Below, piece by piece: positions 11,390 to 21,761 of a DNA stretch of 64,000 bases. Made by a program: the position numbers and the translations under genes. Location of the stretch: the NCBI GenBank assembly GCA_009763385.1, contig CM019831.1, forward strand, positions 20,238,080-20,302,079. The letters run 5' to 3'. Every line of letters starts with the position of its first letter. Positions within the stretch are counted from its first letter, which is position 1. The stretch is from Coix lacryma-jobi var. lacryma-jobi. Lineage: Eukaryota > Streptophyta > Magnoliopsida > Poales > Poaceae. The notes under the pieces are model-generated. The model did no database searches and was not told the origin of the DNA. It saw only the letters and a list, made by a program, of their open reading frames with translations.

Positions 11390-13005
11390 TTAACGACCTA
11401 AGCTTAGTCTTTTCCACTCACGAAGAGCCTGGCACCGAGGTTCACGTCCTAATTCAGACTCCGGTTCATGGTACAAACCCTTAACATGTATAATTTGGTC
11501 CATTATGAAACTACAAAGGTTCCCGACGAGCTCGATGAGATTATCAGAATGAAGTGTTGTCGTTGTAATTCCTTTTTCTTCAGGCCACTATAAGAAAACA
11601 ATATTAAGTTTAGAACTGCATAACATATGCGTGCATTTTCTACCAATCAAGTTGTATACTGTGAGTAAAGTAGATCTAACTTACCTTAGAGGGGTGTCTC
11701 CTGTATGAACTAGTGTTACTCATGGTGTGGCATATGTAATATCCACAATGTACACTCCCACATGCCTGCTTGTGGCACTATTGACATATGAAATTGCTAA
11801 GTAAAAATGCTTTTGTCAACACCAAAATGGAAATATGGGTTTTCACTTACCGGCCACTTTGTTTTGACGTACAGGTTGCACTTCCTTTCTGGATGATGCA
11901 CGCCTTTGATTTCATTAACGTAGTAGCGAAACGCACTCTTGACAATGCTTATGAAGTCTTTGTACGTTCTCTCGTCCTTATCCAATGGATCCATGACCCA
12001 CGCCATACTTATGGAGAGATCGACGGCCATACAAATCCAGTGGTTGCTGCGGAAATTTTATCATACAAATAGATAACCTTTTTAGCATCTACCAAAATGT
12101 GTATTATTTAAATTATAGGATATAATGGTGCTTACTCAAAGTTGTAGGGTAGATATATAGGATTTCTATCTTGCATTCTGGAGAAAGCTCTTGCAATATA
12201 AGCCGCAACCTTGTAGGACTCGTCCCTTATTTTTTTTTGCCGAATTTTCTCTTTCTCCTCAGGCGTCTTTCCAGCGGCTAGCTTTTGGTCATCTAATTTC
12301 CAGTTCTTTGGGTAAGTCCACAATGTTTGTGCTATTAGTTGAGGGTCTACATACCCTGATCGCACACTTGGCATTTTTTTTGGCAATGTGCACTTGCATT
12401 CTGCAAATCACAATGTGCATTAGTTAAAACAGACTCCAAAGATTACACTAATATGAAATCAAGATGGCAAGGACTTACAGGCACCATGTTCTAATGAGAT
12501 TGGTTTCCATTTCGCCTAGGTGAAACATTGTCTGGATGTCATCAAATGTAAAGGCAATTTTTCCCGACGGGCCTCCAAATGTCTTGCTAGGGTACCTTGC
12601 TTCAATGATAATTATGTCGGTCTGGAGAGCACGCAAGTACCAATCATGAAACCTTCTCATTGCAAGAGGTAGCTGTTGGATTACCCTGTTGGGTAGGAAA
12701 GGCTTGCCTCTTTCATATGTTCTTGGACAATCCTTTGACCATTTGATGCAATCAACATTTTCATACTTGGCTTTGCTTGGTGCCATGGCCTGGACTGGTT
12801 GTCGTTTGCTAGTGACGGCCTTGCCAGATGCTGCAACTTCAGCTACTTGGTTCTCAGGCTTGAACTGGTCATGGGCAAACCACTTGGCCGATGTCGTGAC
12901 GTCTAAAATCGGCAAATAAGCTGGCCTTATGTACATTGGATGCAATTTTCGAATCTCTGGCTCCTTGCGGGCACCTTCTTGTGGATGGCGTTCTTTTGCA
13001 AGCTC

Positions 13006-13036
<31 letters not shown>

Positions 13037-13306
13037 GAGACCTCTTTCACATGCTTGCTTTGAGGCATCTCAGGCACATGCTCAGTGCGAACCGGTGAAG
13101 AGTGTGGCATGTCAGGCATGTGCTCATTGCGAGCTGGTGAATATTGTGCCATGTCATGCATGTGCTGACGAAGAGGCGGTGAAGATTGTGCTTTCTCGGG
13201 CACATGCTCGCTGCAAGCCGGTGAAGAGTGTGGCTTCTCCAGCACAGGCTCGCTGCGAGCCGGCGATGAGTGTGGCATCTTTGGAAATTGATGTTCATGT
13301 ATCTCC
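11390..13306 (-). pseudogene. CACTA-1 gene 2, C-terminal part: linker and Ulp1-type (C48) protease domain
   Basis: This is the downstream half of gene 2, cut off from its N-terminal half (37715-39655) by CACTA-2. The large exon (13306-12475) begins with five 14-residue repeats of the PHSSPARSEHVPEM type, then a poly-Gln run, then a conserved block (RRFHDWYLRALQTD). Later exons give NHWICMAVDLS...WVMDPLD (about 12040-11960), which holds the His and Asp expected of a Ulp1/C48 cysteine protease. The Gln and Cys follow in KQACGSVHCGYYICH (about 11720-11780). The end is an open stretch to TAA at 11390. All triad residues are visible, so the protease half may be sound; only the insertion breaks the gene. 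Substrate is unknown; the family cleaves SUMO-like conjugates. Confidence 0.8.
13008..13040 (-). repeat. TTG trinucleotide run encoding poly-Gln
   Basis: About ten TTG/CAA-type triplets inside the gene 2 linker of CACTA-1, giving an uninterrupted glutamine run in the minus-strand frame. Confidence 0.9.
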
Positions 13307-13347
13307 CACTACTACAGAATTCTTTTGTGTGATGGTCGTTTTTATTT

Positions 13348-13706
13348 AACCGTGACGGGCAATTGAGCCCGTCGCGCACGCCTTGTCATAGTAAATCGAG
13401 GCTAACTGTGGTGGGCAGTTGAGCCCATCACGGTTAATATCAATAACCGTGACGGGCGGCGTAACGTGCCCATCATGGTTAATGGTATTAACCGTGACGG
13501 GCAGCGTAACTTGGCCGTCAAGGTTAATGTATTAACCGTGATGGGCAGCGTAACTTGGCCGTCAAGGTTAATGTATTAACCGTGACGGGCTGCTTAACAT
13601 GCCTGTCACGGTTAATACCATTAACCTTGACGGGCAGCGTAACTTGGCCGTCACGGTTAATACCATTAACCTTGACGGGCTGCGTAACATGCCCGTCACG
13701 GTTAAA
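13348..13706. repeat. CACTA-2 left subterminal repeat array
   Basis: More than ten copies of the word ACCGTGACGGGC or its complement, several paired around spacers such as TTAATACCATTAA. It includes two tandem near-copies of a roughly 53-bp block from about 13490 to 13600. Confidence 0.92.
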
Positions 13707-13899
13707 GATTTTCACGTTTAAAAAAAAATACAGCAGCACATATTTGAATGCATAATCGAATCCGTATTTAACAGGTCAAACATAGACAAAACACATGACA
13801 CATACGTATACATGCATACATTAACTTGTTCTCATTGTCATCCATAGAACATTGACGAAATCGTTAAAGTGTTATATTACATGTCAGTTTGCAAACAAA
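13707..13899. other. Presumed 3' UTR of CACTA-2 gene 2
   Basis: AT-rich, no coding signal, between the subterminal array and the gene 2 stop codon (TAG at 13900-13902 on the minus strand). Confidence 0.55.
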
Positions 13900-16800
13900 C
13901 TAATTGACGAAGTCCATGTTCAAATTGTAATCCTTCATCTCGTCGCGTAGCATGGTGGTCCATTTCCTGAGCTTCTCGTACTCGGGAAGCAGTGCTAACG
14001 GGGCATCTGTATCAAAGAACGGTTGCCCTTCATGCGCTACACGGTCAGTGAAAAACTTGCACATGTCTGCCACTATTTGATCGAAGTTATGTTGATTGCT
14101 CTACTCTCTTTCCCACCATTCAGTTGCTTTCTTGAGCTGCCGCCAGCTACCGTTGTACTTCCTGCAGGCCCTTAGGTACTCGCAGACGTAGTACCCACAC
14201 AAAGTTGTCCCTGGTGGTTGCTTGGCACACTGCATGATACACAAGCATTACAACACTTTGGTATAGATCGATAATATATGCATGGTGTGGGAAAAAGCAT
14301 AAGTGAAGCTTCAAGTACACGTACCGGGAACTGACGCTTGATTTTGATTCTATTCCCATGCTTCTTCTTGAACTTCTCTGTCCTTCGATCAAATTCACTT
14401 GGCTCCTTTACGTACTCCTTATAAGCGCTGTATGTACTCCACTAGTGTTAGTCACAGTTTTAAAACGTATGATAAAAATGAACTAATTTGAAGATCCTTG
14501 ACTTACAATCTCAAGCAATCTTCAAAGTGCTTGTACCCTGCTTTGTTTGAATGCCTCAATGAGTCAAATATGCAGGCCCTGCCTTCCTGAGGATAGATGA
14601 TAAATGCAATCCAGTGCCCATGGAGGCCCTCGCTGCACCATTCGAACAAAACAAAGACTATGCTGAGCATGGATGATCTTAGGTAGCCACTTATCCCATA
14701 AACATACATGTTTTTGACTTACCCAAAGTGGATGGCAGCGAGGATACAACCATCTCTCCTGACCTTCTTCATGACTCCTAAGATGTATGTCCCCACTTTC
14801 AACTTCTCGGCGTCGATGGCCTTTTTGCGTTTGTTATCTCTCTGACGATTGGTCAAGTCAATAAGGTCAGGGTGGTTGTCCGGTTTCTCGTATCCAATGA
14901 TCTGTTTCTAAGCAACATGCATTGGAGAGAGATAGAGCACACCAAGGTTGCATTCGTTGCTTACATGGGCCATCATCCTGCAAGTACAAGTCGTCTCATG
15001 GCATTAGTTAAATTGACAAGGTACCTATACGAATGTAGGGGATGTGTGAAAAATGGTAATCCACTTACATAGAAAACAAGGTGAGGTGAGCGACGTCAAG
15101 GTCCTTCCTACGCAGTAGTCTATGCATGTCTCCGAATTCCAAGACGAGTTGAACATCTTTGCCCAAGTTAAAGATCTCTACTGAAATCCTGGTCGTTATG
15201 TTTGAAAGGCCAACTTTGGCCGCTTGCATATACCACAAATGGAACCTCCGTACCTCCCACTTCTCATCGCAGGCAAGTTGGGCCCGAGGTAACATGAACT
15301 TCCCATTCACAAAATCACCGGGGCATTCATCTGTGATGAATCCCCTATGAGGTGATGATTTCGGCCTAGAACAATGGGATAGCAACGTTAGTGTGTGAAA
15401 ACAATTCAAGAAGCTCATAACCTATAAATAGATTGATTACACGCAAGACGGAAGCATATATACCTTTCAAATTTGGTATAGAATGCGGCGCGCTCAGGTC
15501 TAGCCTCCTCGGTGTCTGTAGTCTTTTTTGGCGCGCGAGGACACTGGCTGGAGCTCGGTTGGCTTGCAGGTGGTGTCATCGGCCCCGCACCTCCGGCCAG
15601 TACTTCGTTTTCACATGTGTCGCTTGTGGCCGGCGGCGTCTTCGCCTTCGGTTCTGCCTCCATAGATTTCGCTCCTTCGCTCGGGGCGGTAGGCGGTCGA
15701 TTGTTGGGAGGCGGAGAGCTTGGTCGTTGTGGACCGCTCGTGCTCGGATGTCCTGGAGGCGTCATTGTCGTCTCCTCCGGTGCTGCCTCCTTACCTCTAT
15801 TGGCATTGGTCGGTCCAATGGGAGGGCTTGCAGGAGGTTCCATGCCTCGGGCTTCATTGTTCTCCTTGTCTTGCTTGCCATCATCGTCGTCATCATCATC
15901 ACCGCCGCCATCTGAATCCGGGGGACAAGATCCGACTATCGATGAGGGTTGTGATGTCGGCGTCGGGGTCGGCGTTGGCGTGTTCCCATAGATCTCGATG
16001 TCTTCAGTACACCATGGAACTTCTAAATTGATCGTCTGACCAAGGACCCTAACCCCAGTCATAGCGGGATAGTCCAATTCATATTCTTCGAACTCTGGCC
16101 CACACCACGTTACGACCATGTTGGTAGTGTCCTTAGGGATCTGATGCTCCTTGGTGAAAACAAAGATTTGATCCTTTGGTAATATACAACCATCTGCCAC
16201 GTGCAGGCGCTTCCCTCCCCTGCCGAACGACATCCAAAGGTGGCAGAAAGTCATTTCCTTGATGTCATCGAACGGACGCCTTGGGGCGATCTTCGATCAA
16301 TAGCTGCCCTTGTGAAGCTTGAGGCACCTTCAGGCCGGCTTGGCTAAACATCTGGTTCCTGAGCGCCACCATCTTGGGGTCAATGCTGGTGAAAGCGTCT
16401 TGTATGGACATGTTGATCATTTCGGACACAGCTTGATCGTAGCCTTGCTTTACGAGGCCTTCTTTGTACCTCTGCCTTGACTTGTCCTTGGCAGGGTCTG
16501 TTTGCCATGACTCCACCATCTTCCAACTCTTCCTCGAGGACATGCCACGGACGCGGCCGCGGTGCTCTGGGTTTCCAAGCACCTTGGTCAGCACGTCGAC
16601 GCCCCTGCGAACCTCGAAGCTTTCGTCCTTGGATGTAGAGGCCTCAATAAGAGCCTTCTCGAGCTCCTCGATCTTCAGATCAGCCTTACGCTTCTTTGAT
16701 GGCTTGTGGCCGTAGAAGTAGTCATGGCCCCGTTCATCGACGTCTAACAACGGATTCTTTATCCTAGCATCGGCTTGAGCCCTTTCTTGCGCCCACCACT

Positions 16801-17626
16801 TCGGCCTCTTACCGGCATACCCTGTCATGCCCATTGTGTGAGGCTGCGTGTTCATCTTGTTGAGCATTTTGAACTGCTCGCTCTTGGCCTTTGCTTCTTC
16901 GCTTTGCCTCTGCTTAACGAAAACTTCCCAGTCTTCAGCCAAGATCATATTATATTTGATCAAAGGTGACTTCCCTGTCTTCACGTAGTCTCTGTTCAGC
17001 AAGTACTTGAAGCTTCGAAGGGCCCTTCCTGCCACGTGCATCACCCAGTCTCTGCACTTGGTCATGTCGGCATCCTCAGGATAAGTGAAGCGGTTCAGCA
17101 TCTCTTTCCAGACATCTTCCTTATCATCAGCAGGGACATCCGGCCATTTCTCACAAGTGATCTTAACATGCTCCCTCACTAAACATGAACACTGGTTGCT
17201 AAACTTCCCAAGGACCGTCGTTGGCTGCAACGGCTCTCCCTGCGGCCCCACCGTGAGGATCACATGGATATCAATGTGCTTCTTGTGCCTCCCGTGTTCC
17301 CCCCTTCTCCGAACAGGCTTGTCACCTGCAGATTTGTTTGAAGAAGTTGCTGTGGAGGGAGAGGGGGCTTCTTGCTCCGCGCCAACTTGTTCTTCGTCGA
17401 AATCCAAAGTCCGAGGCACTAGTGGTATCGAACCTCCCTGACTCACGGACCTGTCACTTTGTGCTTCGTCCTGTGGGTCAAAGTTCGGATCTAGCTCTTC
17501 CTCTGTACGATGTTTCCTCTTTTCCGTCGGGGTCACACTAACGTGGCTCTCATAACTAGTTGACCCAGAAGAACCATTCGGGGTGGGGTCGCGCCATTGT
17601 AGTTCAGGCTGTGGTTCTTGCGCCAT
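13900..17626 (-). pseudogene. CACTA-2 gene 2: plant transposase-associated region plus Ulp1-type (C48) protease
   Basis: The first exon (17626-16265, 453 codons) resembles the plant transposase Ptta/En/Spm group (Transposase_24-like): an acidic start, a basic RRRGEHGRHKKH patch, then WPDVPADDKEDVWKEML and GRALRSFKYLLNRDYVKTG. At about 16270 the frame shifts by one base and continues in 16254-15415 with ELDYPAMTGVRVLG and a Thr/Pro- and Asp-rich linker. The protease end follows: RRFHLWYMQAAKVG (near 15260), GHWIAFIIYPQEG and CIFDSL (near 14620-14560, His and Asp), and CAKQPPGTTLCGYYVCEY (near 14230-14170, Gln and Cys). It ends at 13900. All four active-site residues of a C48 peptidase are present. 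The one-base shift and the need for several small introns leave its activity doubtful. Confidence 0.75.
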
Positions 17627-17659
17627 TGGAATCTATGAAGAATAAAGTACATATTATGG

Positions 17660-17945
17660 ACATTTCATATGTAAAGCCACATTACATAGTAGTAGTAGTA
17701 GAGTAGTAGGACAGTACCAGTAGTAGGATAGTACCAGTAGTAGTAGTAGTAGTAGTAACTTGTCTAATTAATTATTACATCAAGGTAACAGTGCAGTAGT
17801 AGTACCAGTAGTAGTAGTAGTAGTAGAGTAGTAGGATAGTACCAGTAGTAGGAGTAGTATAGTAGTAGTAGTATTAGTAACTTGTCTAATTAATTATTAC
17901 ATCAAGGTAACAACCAGTAGTAGGAGTAGTATAGTAGTAGTAGCA
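17660..17945. repeat. TAG-rich microsatellite with internal duplication
   Basis: Two TAG-repeat blocks (about 17,690-17,760 and 17,805-17,945) are linked by a repeated unit containing TAACTTGTCTAATTAATT and ATTACATCAAGGTAACA, which occurs at about 17,755-17,795 and 17,877-17,912. Confidence 0.85.
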
Positions 17946-18448
17946 GCCTCATCCACTTAGCCACAACCGAAGCATCTAACAACACCTGCACATTTTTCCC
18001 ACATCACAGTCCAACAAGATGGACTGCCTGCCACTCCAACCTGATAGGAAGGTAAGGTAGTGGTAGGTGCAGTAGGAATTGAGTTGATTCTTGAGTTGAA
18101 AGCCTCTAGAGCTACAGAAGCTTCCTCAAAAGACTTGTACTTTTTATGCACAACTCCCTTAACTTTGAGGACATACTGACTGCAGTCGGCCCAACTGGTG
18201 TAAATACCTGGCTTGGTGCCCTCGAAAATAACATACCAAGCAGGCATCCTTCTGCATTAGTAGTAGAGCAGTATAAGAGTACAACATAGAAGAGAGAAGA
18301 GAGGAGAGGGAAGTAGAGGAGAGGATAGGAGATCAAGGAAGATACAATGAAAATTTGCCTCAGATTGTATTGCCATTTCAAAAATCATTGGACTTGGAGC
18401 TAAAGGATGTTTCATACAGATTATAGAGAACATCATGACAGCCATGGA

Positions 18449-18518
18449 GCCGTGTGAGTCGTCCAGCCCAGCCACTGAACTTGTTTCATATAGCTTGGCA
18501 TGGACGTCTCACATGGCT
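18449..18518. other. Hairpin H0 upstream of CACTA-2 gene 2
   Basis: Arms 18449-18470 and 18495-18518 pair through GTGAGTCGTCCA and TGGACGTCTCAC with one mismatch in that core. It is diverged from H1-H3 but keeps the same arm design. It is non-coding. Strand of transcription is unknown; gene 2 runs on the minus strand. Confidence 0.6.
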
Positions 18519-18866
18519 TGATGACAATCATGAAAACCATAAGAGGAGTTACAATGGTCCAGTACCTCACAAGTCCAAGATCATAACCAACAACCACTGA
18601 ATCCATCAAAAAAGTGGCAATGCATTCATCATAGGCAGAAAGCAATTAAATTAATTAGGCCTCAGATTCTAAACATTCATTGGTGGTTGCCATGCAATTC
18701 GAAAGCAAATAAACATGTTCAACATAGAAGAGAGAAGAGAATAGAGGGAAGTAGAGGCAAATAAGAGAAGAGAGAAGGCCTCAGCACCACTAAGTTTGAG
18801 CTATTTAGTAAGCATCACTGGTGGCAAATAAGTAGAAGAAGTGTCAGACAATTTCATGGGAGCTAT

Positions 18867-18947
18867 GTAACCATGGGACACGTCCATCCCAGCCATCAGG
18901 GAGGTAAGCCTACACCAGTTGCATGGGTATGGACGTATCCCATGGTT
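18867..18947. other. Hairpin H1 upstream of CACTA-2 gene 2
   Basis: Arms 18867-18891 and 18923-18947 pair over about 24 bp with one mismatch and one bulge. The core is GGGACACGTCCAT against ATGGACGTATCCC. The 32-nt loop includes CATCAGGGAGGTAAGCC. Size and shape resemble a plant pre-miRNA. Confidence 0.7.
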
Positions 18948-19347
18948 AAATAGGACACATGACAACAACAAAGACTCATATGTGTAAAAGAATGGTGCCA
19001 CCCTAAACCCTAAGATTGCATCATAGGCCAAGGAGAACCCAAGCTAGTAGTAGTAGATAAATTCATTGTGAAAGAATGGTGCCACCCAATTTATTTCAAA
19101 TTCATCCCAATCGATCAAATTCATCCCAATTTATCACAAATTATCAAATTCTTCTCAAATCAAATTATCATGAAAATCAATTCAGAGTTAACCACAGAAC
19201 AGGCAACCACCTCCTAAAATCAAGTTTCTTCATTGGCCATGAAAAATTTTAGTAAGCATCACTGGTGGCATATAAGTAGCAAACAAAGGCCTCAGCACTG
19301 GTGGCAAATAAGTAGAAGAAGTATCAGACAAGTTCATTGGAGCTATG

Positions 19348-19428
19348 TAACCGTGGCAGACATCCATCCCAACCATCAGGGAGGTAAGCCTACACCAATT
19401 GCTTGGGAATGGATGTCAGCCACGGTTA
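19348..19428. other. Hairpin H2 upstream of CACTA-2 gene 2
   Basis: Arms 19348-19372 and 19403-19428. The core is GGCAGACATCCAT against ATGGATGTCAGCC, with one mismatch and one bulge over about 25 bp. The loop is nearly identical to that of H1. Confidence 0.7.
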
Positions 19429-19594
19429 AATAGGACACATGACAACAACAAAGACTCATATGTGTAAAAGAATGGTGCCACCTCAGAATTGGAAAGATTG
19501 CATCATAGGCCAAGGGGAACCCTCAAATGGTATTGACAAAACTCGATGTACATGAAATAAAAAAGTCTCCAATCATCATTGCAAGCACTGTGGT

Positions 19595-19765
19595 AGTAGA
19601 AGTAGAAGTAGAGTAGAGTAGAGTAGAGTAGAGTAGTAAGGTAATAGTAGTAGGAGTAGAGTAGAGTAGTAGTAGAGTAGATCAGTAGTAGGGTAGTAGT
19701 AGAAGTAGGAGTATAGTAGTAGCAATAGTAGGCTAGTAGTAATAGTACCACAACCACTGTGGTAG
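19595..19765. repeat. TAG/GTAGA microsatellite
   Basis: Mixed GTAGA and TAG repeats, giving spurious Tyr/Thr/Leu-rich frames on the minus strand. Confidence 0.85.
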
Positions 19766-19905
19766 TAGTAGCAACCAAACTGAGCCCCCAAAATAATCTT
19801 CTGTCCCAAACAAAGGCCTCAGCACCACTAAGTTTGAGCTATTTAGTAAGCATCACTAGTGGCAAATAAGTAGAAGAAGTGTCAGACAATTTCATGGGAG
19901 CTATG

Positions 19906-19986
19906 TAACCATGGGACACATCCATCCTAGCCATCAGGGAGGTAAGCCTACACCAGTTGCTTGGGAATGGATGTGTCCCACGGTTA
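19906..19986. other. Hairpin H3 upstream of CACTA-2 gene 2
   Basis: Arms 19906-19929 and 19961-19986. The core GGGACACATCCAT pairs perfectly with ATGGATGTGTCCC. An A-C mismatch near the base of the stem (CCATGG against CCACGG) is intermediate between H1 and H2. The loop is identical to that of H1 over CATCAGGGAGGTAAGCC. Confidence 0.7.
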
Positions 19987-20422
19987 AATAGGACACATGA
20001 CAACAACAAAGACTCGTATGTGTAAAAGAATGGTGCCACCGTAAACCCTAAGATTGCATCATAGGCCAAGGTGATGAATAAGTACTTCCATTATCAAGTT
20101 GAAATAGATTCAGTGAGCAGAGAAATAGATTCAGTTTGTAAATAAATTGGTAACCATGTTTCATGATAACAGTGATAACAGTTCCATAGAGTGCCATGGT
20201 AAAAGATGGTATATATTATGCTATAAAAACATGGGAATGTATAGTTGGCTCAGATTTGCCCTCCAAGGTCATCACATTGCTTCCAAACTGGTTGCTTGTA
20301 CATGATATACAAGCCATCCTAGTTTAGCAGCTTAATTACAAGTACGGGAGGGCATTTCGATCATCATCGCCACTGCCTCAGCATAGAAGGAGTCACATCA
20401 TTGCATATGCCGCTACCTCAGC

Positions 20423-20695
20423 TTACAAGTAGTAGTAGAGAGAGTAGTAGAGTAGTAGTAGGACAGCAGCAGTAGGACAGCATGTGAGTAGGACAGTAGC
20501 AGAGAGAGTAGTAGAGTAGTAGTAGAGAGAGTAGTAGAGTAGTAGGACAGTAATAGTAGTAGGACAGCATGTGAGTAGGACAGTAGCAGAGAGAGTAGTA
20601 GAGTAGTAGTAGAGAGAGTAGTAGAGTAGTAGGACAGTAATAGTAGTAGGACAGTAGTAGAGAGAGTAGCACAGTAGTAGAGAGAGTAGGACAAT
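20423..20695. repeat. GTAGTAGAGAGA minisatellite
   Basis: Low-complexity repeat with a higher-order unit of about 87 bp: the word CAGCATGTGAGTAGG recurs at about 20478 and 20565. A CATCACAGGCCATCATAGGA repeat follows at about 20709-20768. Confidence 0.85.
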
Positions 20696-21119
20696 AGGAG
20701 TTGTATAGGACATCACAGGCCATCATAGGACATCACAGGCCATCATAGGGCATCATAGGACATCATAGGTACGACATTTGCACAGTGTAAACAATAGTAC
20801 ATCCAAGACAACATTTCAACTTAAACAGCATTTCCAAATAAATATACAACATTTCACTACTTCCATTATAAAGAAACATAGTGATTTGGCATTGAGGACA
20901 TGTGCAGCTTGCTGCCGAAGGGAAAAAAACACACAATAAGAACATGCAACATTTCCTAATATTTATGATTTATAAATTGTCACTAGTTAATAAAATAAAA
21001 CAAACTAGCATTTCATTTAATTGCCACTGATTTACAAATATGGGCATAAGGGAATGGCTCGTATTTTATATTTAATTTGTTTGTCATTTTCACAAACAAC
21101 AAGAAAACCTAAAACTACC

Positions 21120-21660
21120 AAAGCGGCGAGTACATACCTCAACGGAGATGGAGGACGGAGGACGATGGAGAGACGGGCTCCAGGCGGAGGCGGAGGACGG
21201 GCTCGAGCCGGCGGTGGACGGGATCCAGGCGGTGTGGGACCCCAGAGCTAGGGCTTCGGGCTTACCGGGATAAAACTCCGGGACGGATCTCCGACGAGGC
21301 TGAAGGAGCGGAGAAGAGGGCGAGCCGTAGCCCCGTGCTATCGAGCGAGGACGACCCGCGCCGCGCCGCCGTACACGTGCAGAAGAGGAGCGATAGGAGA
21401 GGGGCGGCGGAGAGGGGCGGGCACGCAAGGAAGAGAGGGACACGGTGGCGGCAGAGAGGGGCGGTGGCGGGTCACGGTGGCGGCGGAGAGGGGCACCACA
21501 TACACGTGCAGAAGAGGAGCGGGAGGACGGTCACGCGGTGACGGTGGCGGCGCTAGGGCACCTCGGCAGCGGCGGGGGTGGCGAAAAAATTTGACGGCCC
21601 TTCGGGGTAGAGCAGAGAACCGAATGGGCAGACTTGGTTGACTCAGTGCATGTGGGGACT
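21120..21660 (-). promoter_or_regulatory. GC-rich leader region upstream of CACTA-2 gene 2
   Basis: About 540 bp of G/C- and purine-rich repeats (GGCGGAGAGGGGC-like) sit between the internal repeat array (from 21677) and the hairpin-rich stretch that precedes gene 2. The same arrangement occurs in CACTA-1 at 41697-42235. It probably holds the promoter-proximal 5' UTR or first exon of gene 2 on the minus strand. Long frames on both strands here are composition artefacts. Confidence 0.5.
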
Positions 21661-21676
21661 CTGTACAGCCCATCTT

Positions 21677-21761
21677 TTACCGTGGCGGGCCCTTTAGAAA
21701 GCCCGTCGCGGTTAATATTTACCGTGGCGGGCACTTTAGAACGCCCGTCGCGGTTAATATT
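21677..21761. repeat. CACTA-2 internal repeat array, part 1 (split by Copia)
   Basis: Copies of ACCGTGGCGGGC and GCCCGTCGCGGTTAATATT, close to the CACTA-2 subterminal word. The array continues at 33159-33286 on the other side of the Copia insertion. No CACTA end is present, so it is an internal array and not the edge of another element. Confidence 0.8.

Larger units (their letters stand above)
18776..20071. repeat. Triplicated 260-bp block, each holding one hairpin
   Basis: Three related blocks lie at about 18776-19033, 19240-19513 and 19813-20071. Each starts near GGCCTCAGCACCACTAAG or TTTAGTAAGCATCACT and ends near AGATTGCATCATAGGCCAAG. The third resembles the first most closely outside the hairpin. 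Between blocks 2 and 3 lies a TAG microsatellite. Confidence 0.85.

Noticed and set aside
18867..19986. The hairpins as members of the miR2118 or miR482 family
   Set aside because: Only short partial likeness to these miRNAs (words such as GGGAATGG); the stems do not match over the mature length.
19503..20726. Tyr/Ser/Thr/Leu-rich frames on the minus strand
   Set aside because: They are translations of TAG and GTAGA microsatellites.
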